A model generated the notes under the pieces. The model was given only the letters and a program-made list of their open reading frames with translations. It was not told the origin of the DNA and did not search any database. A DNA stretch of 64,000 bases. Source: Ptychodera flava. Its lineage: Eukaryota; Hemichordata; Enteropneusta; Ptychoderidae. Location of the stretch: contig NC_091930.1 of NCBI RefSeq assembly GCF_041260155.1, forward strand, positions 19,048,841 to 19,112,840, read 5' to 3'. Positions 39,078-64,000 of the stretch are shown in pieces (the stretch's first letter is position 1; the number at the start of each line of letters is the position of its first letter). Both the position numbers and the translations under genes were made by a program.

Positions 39078-39584
39078 TCAGTCCCGTGTTCCTTGGCGTC
39101 GTGAACGTAAACGTATCGCTTTTACAATCTTTGCGTGTTTTGCGGGTTCACTAAGCTTATCAATGATGTCTGATATTTTGAGCAGTAAGTTTTCTTCTTC
39201 CGTTTCAGGAATATTTGACGCAATTATACACAGCTCATCATTATTCAGAGGGTTGGTACTTACAGATGGAATATCATCTCGGTTCAGTACCCTTGTCTCC
39301 AACACAGAAATTTTGGCATCTAGCCTACCTATTTCCAGCACAAATTCATCCCTTAGGTTTTTCATCTGTTTCTCCATTGACTCCGTCAGTTCATTTCGGA
39401 GTTTGTCAACTTTGCTTTCAAGACCACGTTGGCCAGCCTCCAGCTTACGTAATAGCTGAAGAATCTCATTGTTCTCACCTTCCACGTTGCCCATTTCACT
39501 TGAACTTTTGCGTGGACGTTTTCCACCTTTTTCTCTGCTTTCATTTACCGCCATCCGTCCATAAACCAACCAATCCTTGTCCAA
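39078..39584 (-). pseudogene. LINE ORF1 (coiled coil + RRM start)
   Basis: 168 codons from MDKDWLVYGRMAVNES. A basic segment (GGKRPRKSS) precedes a heptad-rich coiled coil (LLRKLEAGQRGLESKVDKL ... ISVLETRV), then ELCIIASNIPETEEENLLLK, which matches the beta1-alpha1 start of the RRM of LINE ORF1 proteins. The frame ends early; matching sequence (QVLRSKQMLRNTDDYKKF in the shifted frame) continues to about 38990, so the ORF carries at least one frameshift. It would bind element RNA and form trimers in intact relatives. Confidence 0.75.
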
Positions 39585-39741
39585 AGTAGCTTATCTTATA
39601 GCATTGAAGTTCCATAGACCATAGGGTGTTGTTTTGACGTAAAATTCTGGGATTTTTGAAGAGTCGATGTAATGAATATGTTGCTACTGGGAAACAGCGC
39701 CCTCCAATCCCATAATATTTTCAATCATCATCAATGTGTAA

Positions 39742-39823
39742 CCGTACTCTCTGTGCCCAAGTTCAGAGGTTGCCATAAAGCTCTTATGGTGATAACCGGG
39801 AGGGCACATTGTATACATTTTGT
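39742..39823. repeat. Short interspersed repeat with (TA)n end, copy 1
   Basis: About 80 bases (CCGTACTCTCTGTGCCCAAG ... GGGCACATTGTATACATTTTG) that recur at 56671-56750 with about seven differences. In both places the segment runs directly into (TA)n. It could be the 3' end of a short retroelement or the conserved flank of a mobilised microsatellite. Confidence 0.85.
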
Positions 39824-39951
<128 letters not shown>

Positions 39952-40626
39952 GTTTTGAAATTGCCTTTTTACTACAGCAGAGTTACTCGTATGTAAAACC
40001 TTCACTCGTGAGATACCTTTGCCTTGTGGACATGTACATTTGTTTTCAAATTGAGACCACCAATTTTGATATTGCTCCACCCACACTTTCTTTATTATGG
40101 GGTACAATATATTGATACTTGCCCGACTAATTCTTTCTGCAACCTTTTGTCCTGTATACTTAATTTTTGAGTATGCATTATGTGGAAATCTGAAGGTTTT
40201 CTTGAAAGTCAATCGCCAGGACCTTGACAAAGGCGGAAAGGGAGCACAAAGACTACTTTTGAAATTTGCAATCGGCATTGCAAGTTGAATGAAATACTTA
40301 GCTGAACTAGAAGTACACTAGAAATTTCACTTAGTCCTTTTATTCTCCCTCTTTAGATAAATCCCCGAATCTGACGTTTTCGTCTTGCGTCACCAGCTTG
40401 CACTGCCCCTACATTTCCGCCTTGAATTTTACCTAACTTTTCGTGGTAAGGTTTTAAAAGCCCCCTTCTGGTTATCATGGCAAAACGGGATTTAGTTTAA
40501 CTCATTTATACGTTTGTCATTCTTAAAAGCCGAGCTGAACTATTTCTGAGATCCTTGAACAAAAGTATAAACGTGACGTTATTAAATTCATTGATGGTCG
40601 TTCGTTTTTGTCTTCTTCATAAACAG

Positions 40627-40749
40627 ATCGTACATAGATATCTTGCGTCACATCACATTTTGGTTTATGAAGGGGGCGTTTGTACGATATCCAACTTTAG
40701 CTATGCCAGCGATGTGATTGATGCGGATATGTTCTTTAACTTGAACCAG
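40627..40749 (+). pseudogene. RTK copy: catalytic-loop and activation-segment exon
   Basis: Acceptor CATAAACAG, donor GTAAGT, 41 codons. IVHRYLASHHILV aligns with the IVHRDLAARNILV loop: the catalytic aspartate is tyrosine and the AARN block is ASHH. VCTISNFSYA aligns with VCKISDFGLA: the metal-binding DFG is NFS. DADMFFNLNQ aligns with the activation segment. All three changes would abolish catalysis. Confidence 0.85.
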
Positions 40750-40991
40750 GTAAGTACTCATGATGTCGTCTCTTGTTAACAGCGTTAATACTGACGGCCA
40801 TTCTCAAAACGTAATGTTACTACTGTTTAATAAGAGATCTCAAATGCACAGCTCTATATTGTTGAAAACCAAGTATTCCTATGCATACTTTGTAAATAAA
40901 AAGTTGTCGTTACTTGCCATGCGTAGCAATACGTCATACTTGTGCCTAGATCATATAGATTTTATTTCTTAAATATAAACATTTCGTTTGA

Positions 40992-41114
<123 letters not shown>

Positions 41115-41370
41115 TAAAAAGCAAACCGGATTGACACAAGTGATCACATCTTTTGGGGTCATCTTGCTGGAAGCTAAATATTTTGCACGATTGTTTAATA
41201 TTTGTTTCTTGATTACGGCGACAAACTTAGACTGTAAACTGTTGTAAAACTCGGTTAAAGATTACTTTGTTGATTGTTTTATTATTTACGTTTGTCCGTA
41301 ATATTGTTACTTCGCGCTCAAACCTCAACTTAGCATTCAAACTATAGTTTAACATCCGTATTGCTTACAG

Positions 41371-41465
41371 GATCAGCCGTTACGGAATCTCTCGCAAGCG
41401 TCTGTGCTTGCCTTGCTAAACAAAGGTCATCGATTGGTGAGGCCTAAGCACTGCATACAAGAAGT
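41371..41465 (+). pseudogene. RTK copy: C-lobe exon
   Basis: Acceptor TGCTTACAG, donor GTAAGT. DQPLRNLSQASVLALLNKGH then RLVRPKHCIQEV aligns with the PYPGL-S-x-x-x-V-L-x-L-L-K-x-G-Y-R-L-x-R-P-x-x-C block of RTK C-lobes. Confidence 0.85.
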
Positions 41466-41593
41466 GTAAGTAAAAAAGAATAACACGAAATTCTTTTAAA
41501 GTGCCATTACTTTTATTTGCATGCTTCCGATAAGATAAACAGTTGTATGAAAACTTTACGTTCAATAATTCATTTTAACGCACATTCGAAACG

Positions 41594-41676
41594 ATGCTGT
41601 CCTGTTGGAAGTGGAGCGCCGCCTCTCGACCAACTTTTGTAGTAATCCATACACAACTACTAACATGTTCGGCAAG
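41594..41676 (+). pseudogene. RTK copy: final kinase exon
   Basis: MLSCWKWSAASRPTFVV matches the M-L-x-C-W-x-x-x-x-x-x-R-P-T-F block that closes tyrosine kinase domains. No AG acceptor is close upstream, and one base too many or too few separates IHTQ from the NMFGK stretch that precedes donor GTATGT. Confidence 0.75.
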
Positions 41677-41882
41677 GTATGTTGACCGTATTTCCGCAAA
41701 AAATGTTGTAAAATCCGTCAAAAGGACATTTGCTTGATTATTTTGATATTTATGTTTGGTTATAATATTGTTACTTCCAATTTCAAACTGAAATAAGCTG
41801 ACCTTTTATTGATCTTTTTTTCGTAAAATGAATTTACTTGCCTCACAGACATATAGACTAAAATGAACTTTTACATTTTCAG

Positions 41883-41945
41883 GTCAATACTCCCGCTGCT
41901 ATCGATAGTGAATCTACATCAGATGAAGTTATTAAACCGGTTTGA
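41883..41945 (+). pseudogene. RTK copy: C-terminal tail exon
   Basis: After acceptor ACATTTTCAG come 20 codons, VNTPAAIDSESTSDEVIKPV, then TGA. A short acidic tail after the kinase domain is plausible. The assignment depends on position and splice sites. Confidence 0.5.
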
Positions 41946-41949
41946 AGAT

Positions 41950-43940
41950 TCAAATGTTAAAAATAGTTCTTTCGTCAATCGTACGCAAGACTTGGTTATC
42001 TTCTAAAATTGTAGTTTTCGGGAACTACGCAGGATTGCATATAAACGAATATCATGAATTTCAACTCAGGCATATATATATTACGTAATGTCCGTTGTGC
42101 GGAAAAGGTCACATGATCGTTCATGGATATTTTGTCACTCTAAATAAGTTTGGATTTTTTCGTAAGCTTTCAACATTCGTGATTCACAGACTTAGTGTGA
42201 TTTTGCAGAGTGAACTTTGTACAATTGTCGTCAACCAAATCGGTCAAGTAGTCTCACCTAAAGTGTATCAAGGAGTATGTTATCGCTTCCTGGCGATTTA
42301 CGACTCTAACAGTGCAGCGAAGGTGTGTTATAACTAAACACAACTACAATTGCTGTTTTTAGGGAATTATGTTATCTCAACGTGAGCTACTATATTGCCG
42401 ATTACGAATAAATAAGTTAATATCGCCATATTTGTTGCATTTTAAACGGATTTTAAGTTCATTTTCTTAATTTGCTTGGCACTATCTTCATTTCCGCTTT
42501 GTTTTCCACCCTATTTAAATATGTAGACACAAACGTTTACATACGAGCAAGGACAGTTTACCAGAGTTTGGCTCTACGTTAAGTGATTTATGTATCCCAA
42601 AATGATAACCCTTTTCTGCGTCGGTCGATTATATAACAGGATATCAAATACAGACAGGAAAGAATGTAAAATATTCATTATTTTCCTTTTTTCTTTGTCA
42701 CATGCATGGCTTCAGACTTAAAAAGCCTGTAGTCTGTATGTCAGGGAAACATATTCCAAAAATGTATTGAAGTATACATATACAAATCAATATGGAGTAT
42801 TTATGCATTGCAACGACAACCAAGTGTACAGCAGTCAGTCTCTCACTCACTCACTAACTCACTCACTCTCATGATCCGATATACACAGGCTAAATGAGAT
42901 ATCAAAGAACGAGTTCACTTACCCTATAACTAGTTTTATTTGAGAACCAAAGAATACATAACTTTATGAAATCAAATTTGAAATATTTTATACACACATA
43001 TCCCACCGATTATGTTTCAAAACATTGAAAATAAAATGTTCATGTTTACATCATATCTCTTGTTTCAAACAATATTTTAGTATTTTTTTATAATTTGCTG
43101 TGGGTGAAAATGTATAAAACTATGCAAGGCGTATTATTCTTTTTGCCTCATCTTGTAAATTATTTCAAATCTAGATAATAATATAAATATTAATCTATTT
43201 TTATTTTGCTATGCAGAAAAGCACTGATAAGTGGTGACCATCAATTGTCCTAGTTTCCTTGCCATGATTGAAGTGAATGAAGAATTAAAAACGAAATTAA
43301 AAATTTTGGCTTTACAATGAAAGGTCGAATGTGAATCGACATCCGAACAGTTCGATGTACATTAGCAAGTGTCATTACACGGTAAAGTATACTACAGCCA
43401 GTGATTACACATGCATGACAGTTACAAAGGTTGGGTCAAAGACTCGTCATAATTTACAATAAAATGATAGCTTTTACGGAAAATAGTTACAGGAAAAGCT
43501 TTTGTATACACGTAAACTGGTAAATTGACATCATTCAAACAATGTAGGTTACCAAAATTACAATGTCATTACTTTTATAGTATATGCACTTTTGTTGTTG
43601 TTTTTTTTATTTCTGTACAACCCTCATCACATTGTATAATTCTAAATATTTAATACTCTGTCGATTAAACGTGTCAGAGTAAAATGAAAGATAGGTTGCT
43701 TATCTAGCAACCAAACCAACCTTATTTACTACATCTGGTGTCTTTCTCCTAAAATTAAATATTAAAAGTAATAAGTGATTTATCATTGCCCACATCATTC
43801 TTAATCTTTTGTAATGCATTTGGATGATAATGAAAACTCGTTCGAAATGTCAGAGTATAAATCCATCACACGTAGCCCCATGGGCATTGTGGAAATACAT
43901 AGCAATTTAATGTTTCCATAATATCACACAACACTGAAAG
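41950..43940. other. Between convergent genes, nothing recognised
   Basis: AT-rich sequence between the end of the broken kinase and the end of the PAN-HYR-GPS gene. A short (ACTC)n run lies at about 42839-42868. No exon or RNA gene could be supported. Confidence 0.5.
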
Positions 43941-43948
43941 TCTATTTG

Positions 43949-44005
<57 letters not shown>

Positions 44006-44014
44006 GTCTGTGCC

Positions 44015-44071
<57 letters not shown>

Positions 44072-44253
44072 GGATGTGGCTGTCTACACGCCTATTTGTC
44101 TGTTCGTCTGTTTGCCTGTAATGTGCCTGAATTGTTTTTACGCATGTATGTATGTATGTATGTATGTATGTATGTATGTATGTATGTATGTATGTATGCA
44201 TGTATGTATGTATGTATGTATGTATGTATGTATGTATGTATGTATGTATGTAT
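43949..44253. repeat. (TGTC)n and (ATGT)n microsatellites
   Basis: (TGTC) from 43949 to about 44070 and (ATGT) from 44144 to 44253, separated by about 70 bases. The pair lies just past the stop codon of the PAN-HYR-GPS gene, so they may fall in its 3' UTR. Confidence 0.97.
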
Positions 44254-44454
44254 TGATCTATAAAATATATCATACAACACTATATCCTTCATCCTTCATT
44301 GAGTTGTAGGCGTAGTAAAGTGTCATATCTCATGCATTGATAATTGACAATAACCGATGCTAATGGAGTACTTCAATTAGATGACTCTGCAGCATACCGA
44401 GGTAATATACATAACTCAATGATATTTAGGTAACCTTTGTCGTAATTAAAAAAT

Positions 44455-59582
<15,128 letters not shown>

Positions 59583-59899
59583 CTGCATTAATAGAAACAC
59601 ATTCGTCATAGAAACACAGTGGTTGAGTGAATGGATATGGAGGAAAAGGGGAAAGAAGGAAGGCCACTGATCGAAGTAAGAAAGGAAACAGAGTGAGCTA
59701 GTAAGTGAGGGAGCAAGTGAGTAGAAGTTTAGTTGGCTTAGAAGGGAAGCCAATAAGGAATTTACGGAGGAAAGGGGGAAGAGAGAGGATAGAAGGTGGC
59801 CGGGAAGGAAAGAAACAGGAGAGACAGAATAATTTTGGAAGGAAGCAAGCCAACAAACATACAATCAAACAAAGAAGAAGCGTATTTTAACCACAGGAA

Positions 59900-62800
59900 T
59901 GTTATATTACAAATTTTTAAGGCTATTAATACTAATGTACATACAATTAAGGCTCGAACTATACAAATTGTTCTTTAAACAACACTTTTACATATTGCTG
60001 CGTTGCTTCAGTCCCCCTAAAAATCAAGCTCATATTTTTACTAGAAAATATTAAACGAAAACATTAAACGCATACCAGAATGGACACCTCACAACTTACC
60101 AGAATATCTTGGAGTACGTGATCTTTGACAGTCTCAGCGAAAAGGTCACAATCCTTAGTATACATTCAACATGTCCTGCATTGAAAGTGAACACGATCGA
60201 AAAGTGGTCGCATTTTCAAACACTTATGTCACACCGCAAAGCTACAAAACTGACTATGGGAGAGGACGCACATATGATAATGCAAAGTTGATTGAAATCA
60301 ATACTTGGAAACAATGTGTTTTCTTCGATTTTTTAACGTCGATATGTGTTTCATTTTACCGGGTGATGAATTACGTGTCATGAGTGATCGTGGTTTCTTC
60401 CTTTTAACTTCATGCTTGCATTTGTTTTATTGCTGTTTCTCCTGCTGCCCAGATGTCTGTAGTGTCGCACAGTTCGTTTAACACCTGCAGCTTCTTTATA
60501 ACCGATTATTTATAGACAAGTCACCTAATTATTAGTGTGTCGAAAATATATTTAATTTGCAGCTTCACCATATTGTGGCTTAATTGACAATGTAGAACTG
60601 TCAGTAGCATAAACATTCCTATAGAGATTCTTGATCATTTCCGTTGATGCAAATGGTCATAAAGCGTGATAACTTGGTGTGAATGTCAATATGTAGGCAC
60701 TGACTTTGAAATTGACATCAAAACAAAGCATGGTCATTGATTGGCTAATTAGGCTGGTCAAACTCTCACTAGTACCTCTCTATTTTGAATGCCCAGTTTC
60801 AAACATAATTACCTAAACACATTTTCACACGTTGGCACAGTTGCCGGAGAACTTTCAAAGTAATAGCGATGTTTCTTTTTCTGCCAACTACGAAATTGAT
60901 GTCATTGTCACTGGAGTGAACAGCAGAGTTGAAGAATTTGACGAGTGTGGCCAACTTTTCCCCACACAGAAACTTAATAGGTCGGACCAGTCACATCTCT
61001 TTTAATCCTATTGTTCTCAATGTTTATCTCGTCAATATATCTATCGCACGCTCTTAGCACCTTTTCCCAGATTCTTGAACCTCATTTGTTAAAATGGCTG
61101 TATTGGCCATTTTGATCACCCCTTTAAAATGATTGGGTGACTTGGAAAGCAACAAAATATTTAAAGTCTCATTAGCACTTTAGCTAAACACAGGAAAACA
61201 CGCCACATTGCAAGTAAAATAAGGCAACGCGGCTGCAAACATCGGCTATAAAATTATGCATGGAGTTGTGTAGTTTAACGTTTTGTGGTATAGTCTGATT
61301 GTGTAATTGTTTAATGACTATTTAAGTGTTGTGGGTGGGCTTTTTGGTGTAAGAAATTAGTCATGACGAAACGAAGCCGAGTCGGTTATGTCTGAGACAT
61401 TGTGATCGTTTTGACGCTTTCGTTTCGGAACCCTAAGTAGTTCCTTTATCAATTGCTTGAATTTATGGGTTTTGTTTGCTTCTTGTTTGATTGTTTTGCT
61501 TTATTAACAGTGATGTTAGAATATATATGTTTTGATTTTTTAAAGCTTTGTTGAAGAAGCTGTGACCACGTCGTTGCTGTTCGTTTGTTTATTTAGTCTT
61601 GCCTTCATTAATGTGTCTTGTATGTTTTTGTTTCGTATGTATGTGATTATTACTTGTTCGGAAATATTAGTTTTCGTATTTCATTGGATATCTTGGGCCG
61701 GTTATCTTGTTATTAGCTTCTCACCCACGTAGTTTTATTGGGTGAGTGAGTGAGTGAGTGAGTGAGAATAGATTTCCGTAAAGAAGATTCTCGCTCCAGG
61801 CCCTATGTTGAGGTATACTTAAGGAAAAGAAAAACGTTTACGAAAGAAAGTTCAGGTTGAGCTACTCCTTATCTTTTACAGTAACCATGAGCTACTATCA
61901 ACGTAGCTAATGCTCCATATGCACGATGCTGTGTAGGCCTATGTACATGTTCCGTTAACTAGGTTACCCTTCATCACAATGGAGGGAAACATAGGCCAAT
62001 GAAAGAAAGGCCTCGATGGCTACTTTGGCTTCTGTACGCACGCTAGTCTGCTCTTTGCGGTAGGACTACATATGGCAAAGGCATTGTCATAGCCGGGCAC
62101 ACTTGACTCATATCAGCCGTAGGGCTAATAGCTTACCATCTTGCATCGGTTGATACCGTGACAGAAAATTGCTTTAGGTAAATACTTATAGCAACCTCCG
62201 TGGATTTATTTTACGGCCACAGGTACGTTAGTTACTGGAGTTCTCTTTTACCTCCATGGTTGGTCGCTCGCTATTAATATGGAGCCAGGAGCGGAGGTAG
62301 TACCCCCTTCCATGATATACGGCAAGTAATGTGGTATACTTTGGTCATTACATGCTCACTGTGTTTCGAATGTCGTTACAAACGGCTTTGCTAGGTCTGC
62401 ATAGTTTTTCTTGTGTGATGAATATTAGTGTTGTACTTGAAGGGGCATTTGTGTTGCTTTCTTCGGTATTGAAAGTGTCTCACAAAGAGTAATCTAATTC
62501 ACTGCCCACACGTAGGGGTTGTCAACCTGATGTCATTCCCCAGATTTCAAATAGACATGAGTGTGTGTGTACACAATAAAAGTATCTCATTGATTATAAT
62601 ATACATAGAAGGTATGGTCGATGTGCCCCATATAAGCAATATCCACCACATCTAAATTTGTGTGGGTGAAAGCTGTCATGTATATAGCATTTGAAGAAAT
62701 AATGTGAAATTTTCAGAACATTTGACCCTGCCAGAGTGGAATTAGGTTCTTTGTAAATCTTATATAAATCTTATATAAAGGAAGAGCAAGGAAATCGGAT

Positions 62801-63300
62801 GATTTACAAATATTTGAATACATCAATACTTCTTTATCACGCGACTTAAAAGGTGAATCCAACAACACGTTTTGTGTGGGTGAACAAATTCATTAAAATT
62901 AAACTAATATTTACAAACAAGTGATTTTTGAGCAAAAATACGCCGTGTTCGGTGCAGAGCCCCCTTAAGCAGGATTCCAAAGACCTCATAAATTTGAAAA
63001 GAATATGAAGATGTTCAGGGGCAACACCTTCTGTACACCTACATTTAAGCAAACATGTCAACTAATTATTTTCTAGTGGTCGGTAAAAGAGTGAGTTGAT
63101 AGAAAGTTTATAAATCATATATGCTCTCATATAAATTACAAATGACCTCAAAAGAGAGATAAAACTGCAGCAAGTGTAAAAGGAATACAGTAATAAATTG
63201 GCCGACTAGCGGAAATACAGTACTCGTTAAAATAAAGAGCAAAGTTAAAACAAATACAGTAAAATACTAACCGACCAGAGGGAGATAAAACCTTGCAAAG
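59900..63300. other. No gene recognised
   Basis: The upstream exons of the PAN-HYR-GPS gene, including a signal peptide, would be expected here or beyond, but none passes splice and phase checks. A (GTGA)n run lies at 61740-61766. At 63061-63300 the sequence probably belongs to the 3' part of the Penelope-like element. Confidence 0.45.
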
Positions 63301-63309
63301 CAGAGACTA

Positions 63310-63350
63310 AAAAGCGCAGACGTTTCGGGTGCAACCCTTCGTCAGTACTA
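63310..63350 (-). ncRNA. Hammerhead-ribozyme-like motif
   Basis: On the minus strand the core CTGACGA (from 63345) is followed by a stem-loop (GGGTTGCACCC), then GAAAC and GTC with the cleavage position after the C at 63319. This is the order of a minimal type I hammerhead with a very short stem III. Stem I pairing (GTA with TGC) is short. Hammerhead motifs are known in Penelope-like elements, and this one lies about 90 bases past the GIY-YIG stop on the same strand. Confidence 0.6.
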
Positions 63351-63435
63351 AAAACTCGCTAGGGACACGTGAAAACACAAGAAAGAAAAACAGCCAATCA
63401 AACAAGGGAACGATCAAACGCGTTAAAATATGCAT

Positions 63436-64000
63436 TCATACCGGCTGGTGCCAGAGTACCGAGTTAAAAAATGTGGCCTGTTCGAGTTTATGGCGGGTAG
63501 AGTCTGTGGTGGAGATTATAGCAGACACTGCCATGTCGGAACGACCGCGGTGGGATGGTGTACAAAAATGCTTGGCCACCGGATATGCGAGCTTGTTGTC
63601 GGTCACAGTGCGAAGATGTTCAGCAAAGCGATCGCCTAAGCGACGCTTTGTTTCGCCAATATATAGCATGCTGCAGCGTCTGCATTTGATGCAATAGATG
63701 ATATTAGCCGACGTGCATGTGAACACGCCGGAAACATTGACTCTACCACGCGGGCCTGAATGAAATTGGTTGTAAAAGTATGTGGGCAGGTGTTACATAC
63801 TCGACGGCCACATGATGATGTTCCAGTAGAGCAATCGTGATTAGGTAAACTGGAACGCACCAGCCGGTCTTTGGTGTTCGTGTCACGTCGAAATGCCATG
63901 ATGGGAGGTACGGAAAAAATATTCTGTGTGTTGGGGGAGTTTGTTAAGATGGAAAACTCCTCAAAGATGATTTTACGGATTCTATGATTAAAGGATGGTA
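63436..64000 (-). mobile_element. Penelope-like element, C-terminal coding part
   Basis: Minus-strand coding of a Penelope-like retroelement continuing beyond the window. RKIIFEEFSILTNSPNTQNI and PPIMAFRRDTNTKDRLVRSS form the linker after the reverse transcriptase; CGRRVCNTCPHT is the cysteine motif; NIIYCIKCRRCSMLYIGETK, RRLGDRFAEHLRTV, LAYPVAKHF form a GIY-YIG endonuclease (Y-C-I ... L-Y-I-G, with the conserved RR and E). Two frames are used, so there is one apparent break. The RT core lies outside the window. The sequence is well conserved, suggesting a fairly young copy. Confidence 0.88.

Larger units (their letters stand above)
35050..39590 (-). mobile_element. Non-LTR retrotransposon (LINE), near full length, damaged
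   Basis: Minus-strand LINE with ORF1 (coiled coil plus RRM-like start), an AP-type endonuclease, reverse transcriptase and a C-terminal cysteine/histidine segment; no RNase H is seen. The 3' end runs into TATC repeats (35053-35076 on the plus strand GATA), a tail type typical of CR1/L2- and RTE-like LINEs that end in short tandem repeats. TCTATGGA occurs just beyond both ends and may be the target duplication, though the 3' copy overlaps the repeat tail. Several frameshifts split ORF2. The clade is uncertain: I favour the CR1/L2-like group. It is inserted in the broken kinase gene, antisense to it. Confidence 0.85.

Noticed and set aside
43866-44309. Open frames over TGTC and ATGT repeats
   Set aside because: Low-complexity translation of microsatellites on both strands; no splice-bounded exon.
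60085-60171. Possible minus-strand exon with acceptor TCAATGCAG and donor GTAAGT
   Set aside because: Its only open frame ends in a phase that creates a stop when joined to the PAN exon.

Overview
The window is animal nuclear DNA. It is AT-rich, with genes split into many short exons, long introns, abundant microsatellites and several classes of transposable element. HYR, PAN and GAIN/GPS modules, an Ig-type receptor tyrosine kinase, a multi-copy-type SET protein, a Penelope-like element and CR1/L2-like LINEs together suggest a marine invertebrate, most likely a non-vertebrate deuterostome (hemichordate, cephalochordate or echinoderm). This is inference; the species cannot be read from the window. 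Exons were assigned by translating both strands and requiring GT/AG sites with matching phases, so the gene models are stronger than any single open frame.

Layout. (1) 1-2950: no gene recognised. (2) 2951-3375: two strong hairpins. (3) 3482-16790, minus strand: a SET-domain (KMT5A/SETD8-like) gene with four phase-consistent coding exons. Its last intron holds a fold-back element and a roughly 40-bp minisatellite that has been split by two terminal-inverted-repeat DNA elements. Its first intron holds a decayed hAT transposon. (4) 16.8-29.2 kb: no gene recognised; homopolymer runs, a tetranucleotide microsatellite and a minisatellite. (5) 29237-41945, plus strand: a broken, intron-containing receptor tyrosine kinase (signal peptide, one Ig domain, kinase C-lobe exons, tail). 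Its middle is occupied by a nearly full-length but damaged LINE at 35.05-39.59 kb on the opposite strand. (6) 44455-59582, minus strand: a well-supported eleven-exon gene encoding PAN - HYR - HYR - GAIN/REJ-like - GPS, which appears to stop directly after the GPS cleavage motif. Its introns carry three copies of an interspersed repeat built from about 148-bp units, a CR1-like LINE fragment and many microsatellites. (7) 59.6-63 kb: little recognised. (8) 63310-64000: the 3' end of a Penelope-like element (GIY-YIG endonuclease, minus strand) followed by a hammerhead-ribozyme-like motif.

The broken kinase and the PAN-HYR-GPS gene are convergent, with their ends about 2.5 kb apart. No operon-like organisation is expected or seen. 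The most notable points are the apparently membrane-anchor-less GPS protein, the SET domain with an altered tyrosine motif, the loss of catalytic residues in the kinase copy, the datable nested insertions in the minisatellite, the repeat with nucleosome-length units each carrying an octamer-like ATTTGCAT, and the ribozyme-like motif of the Penelope element.
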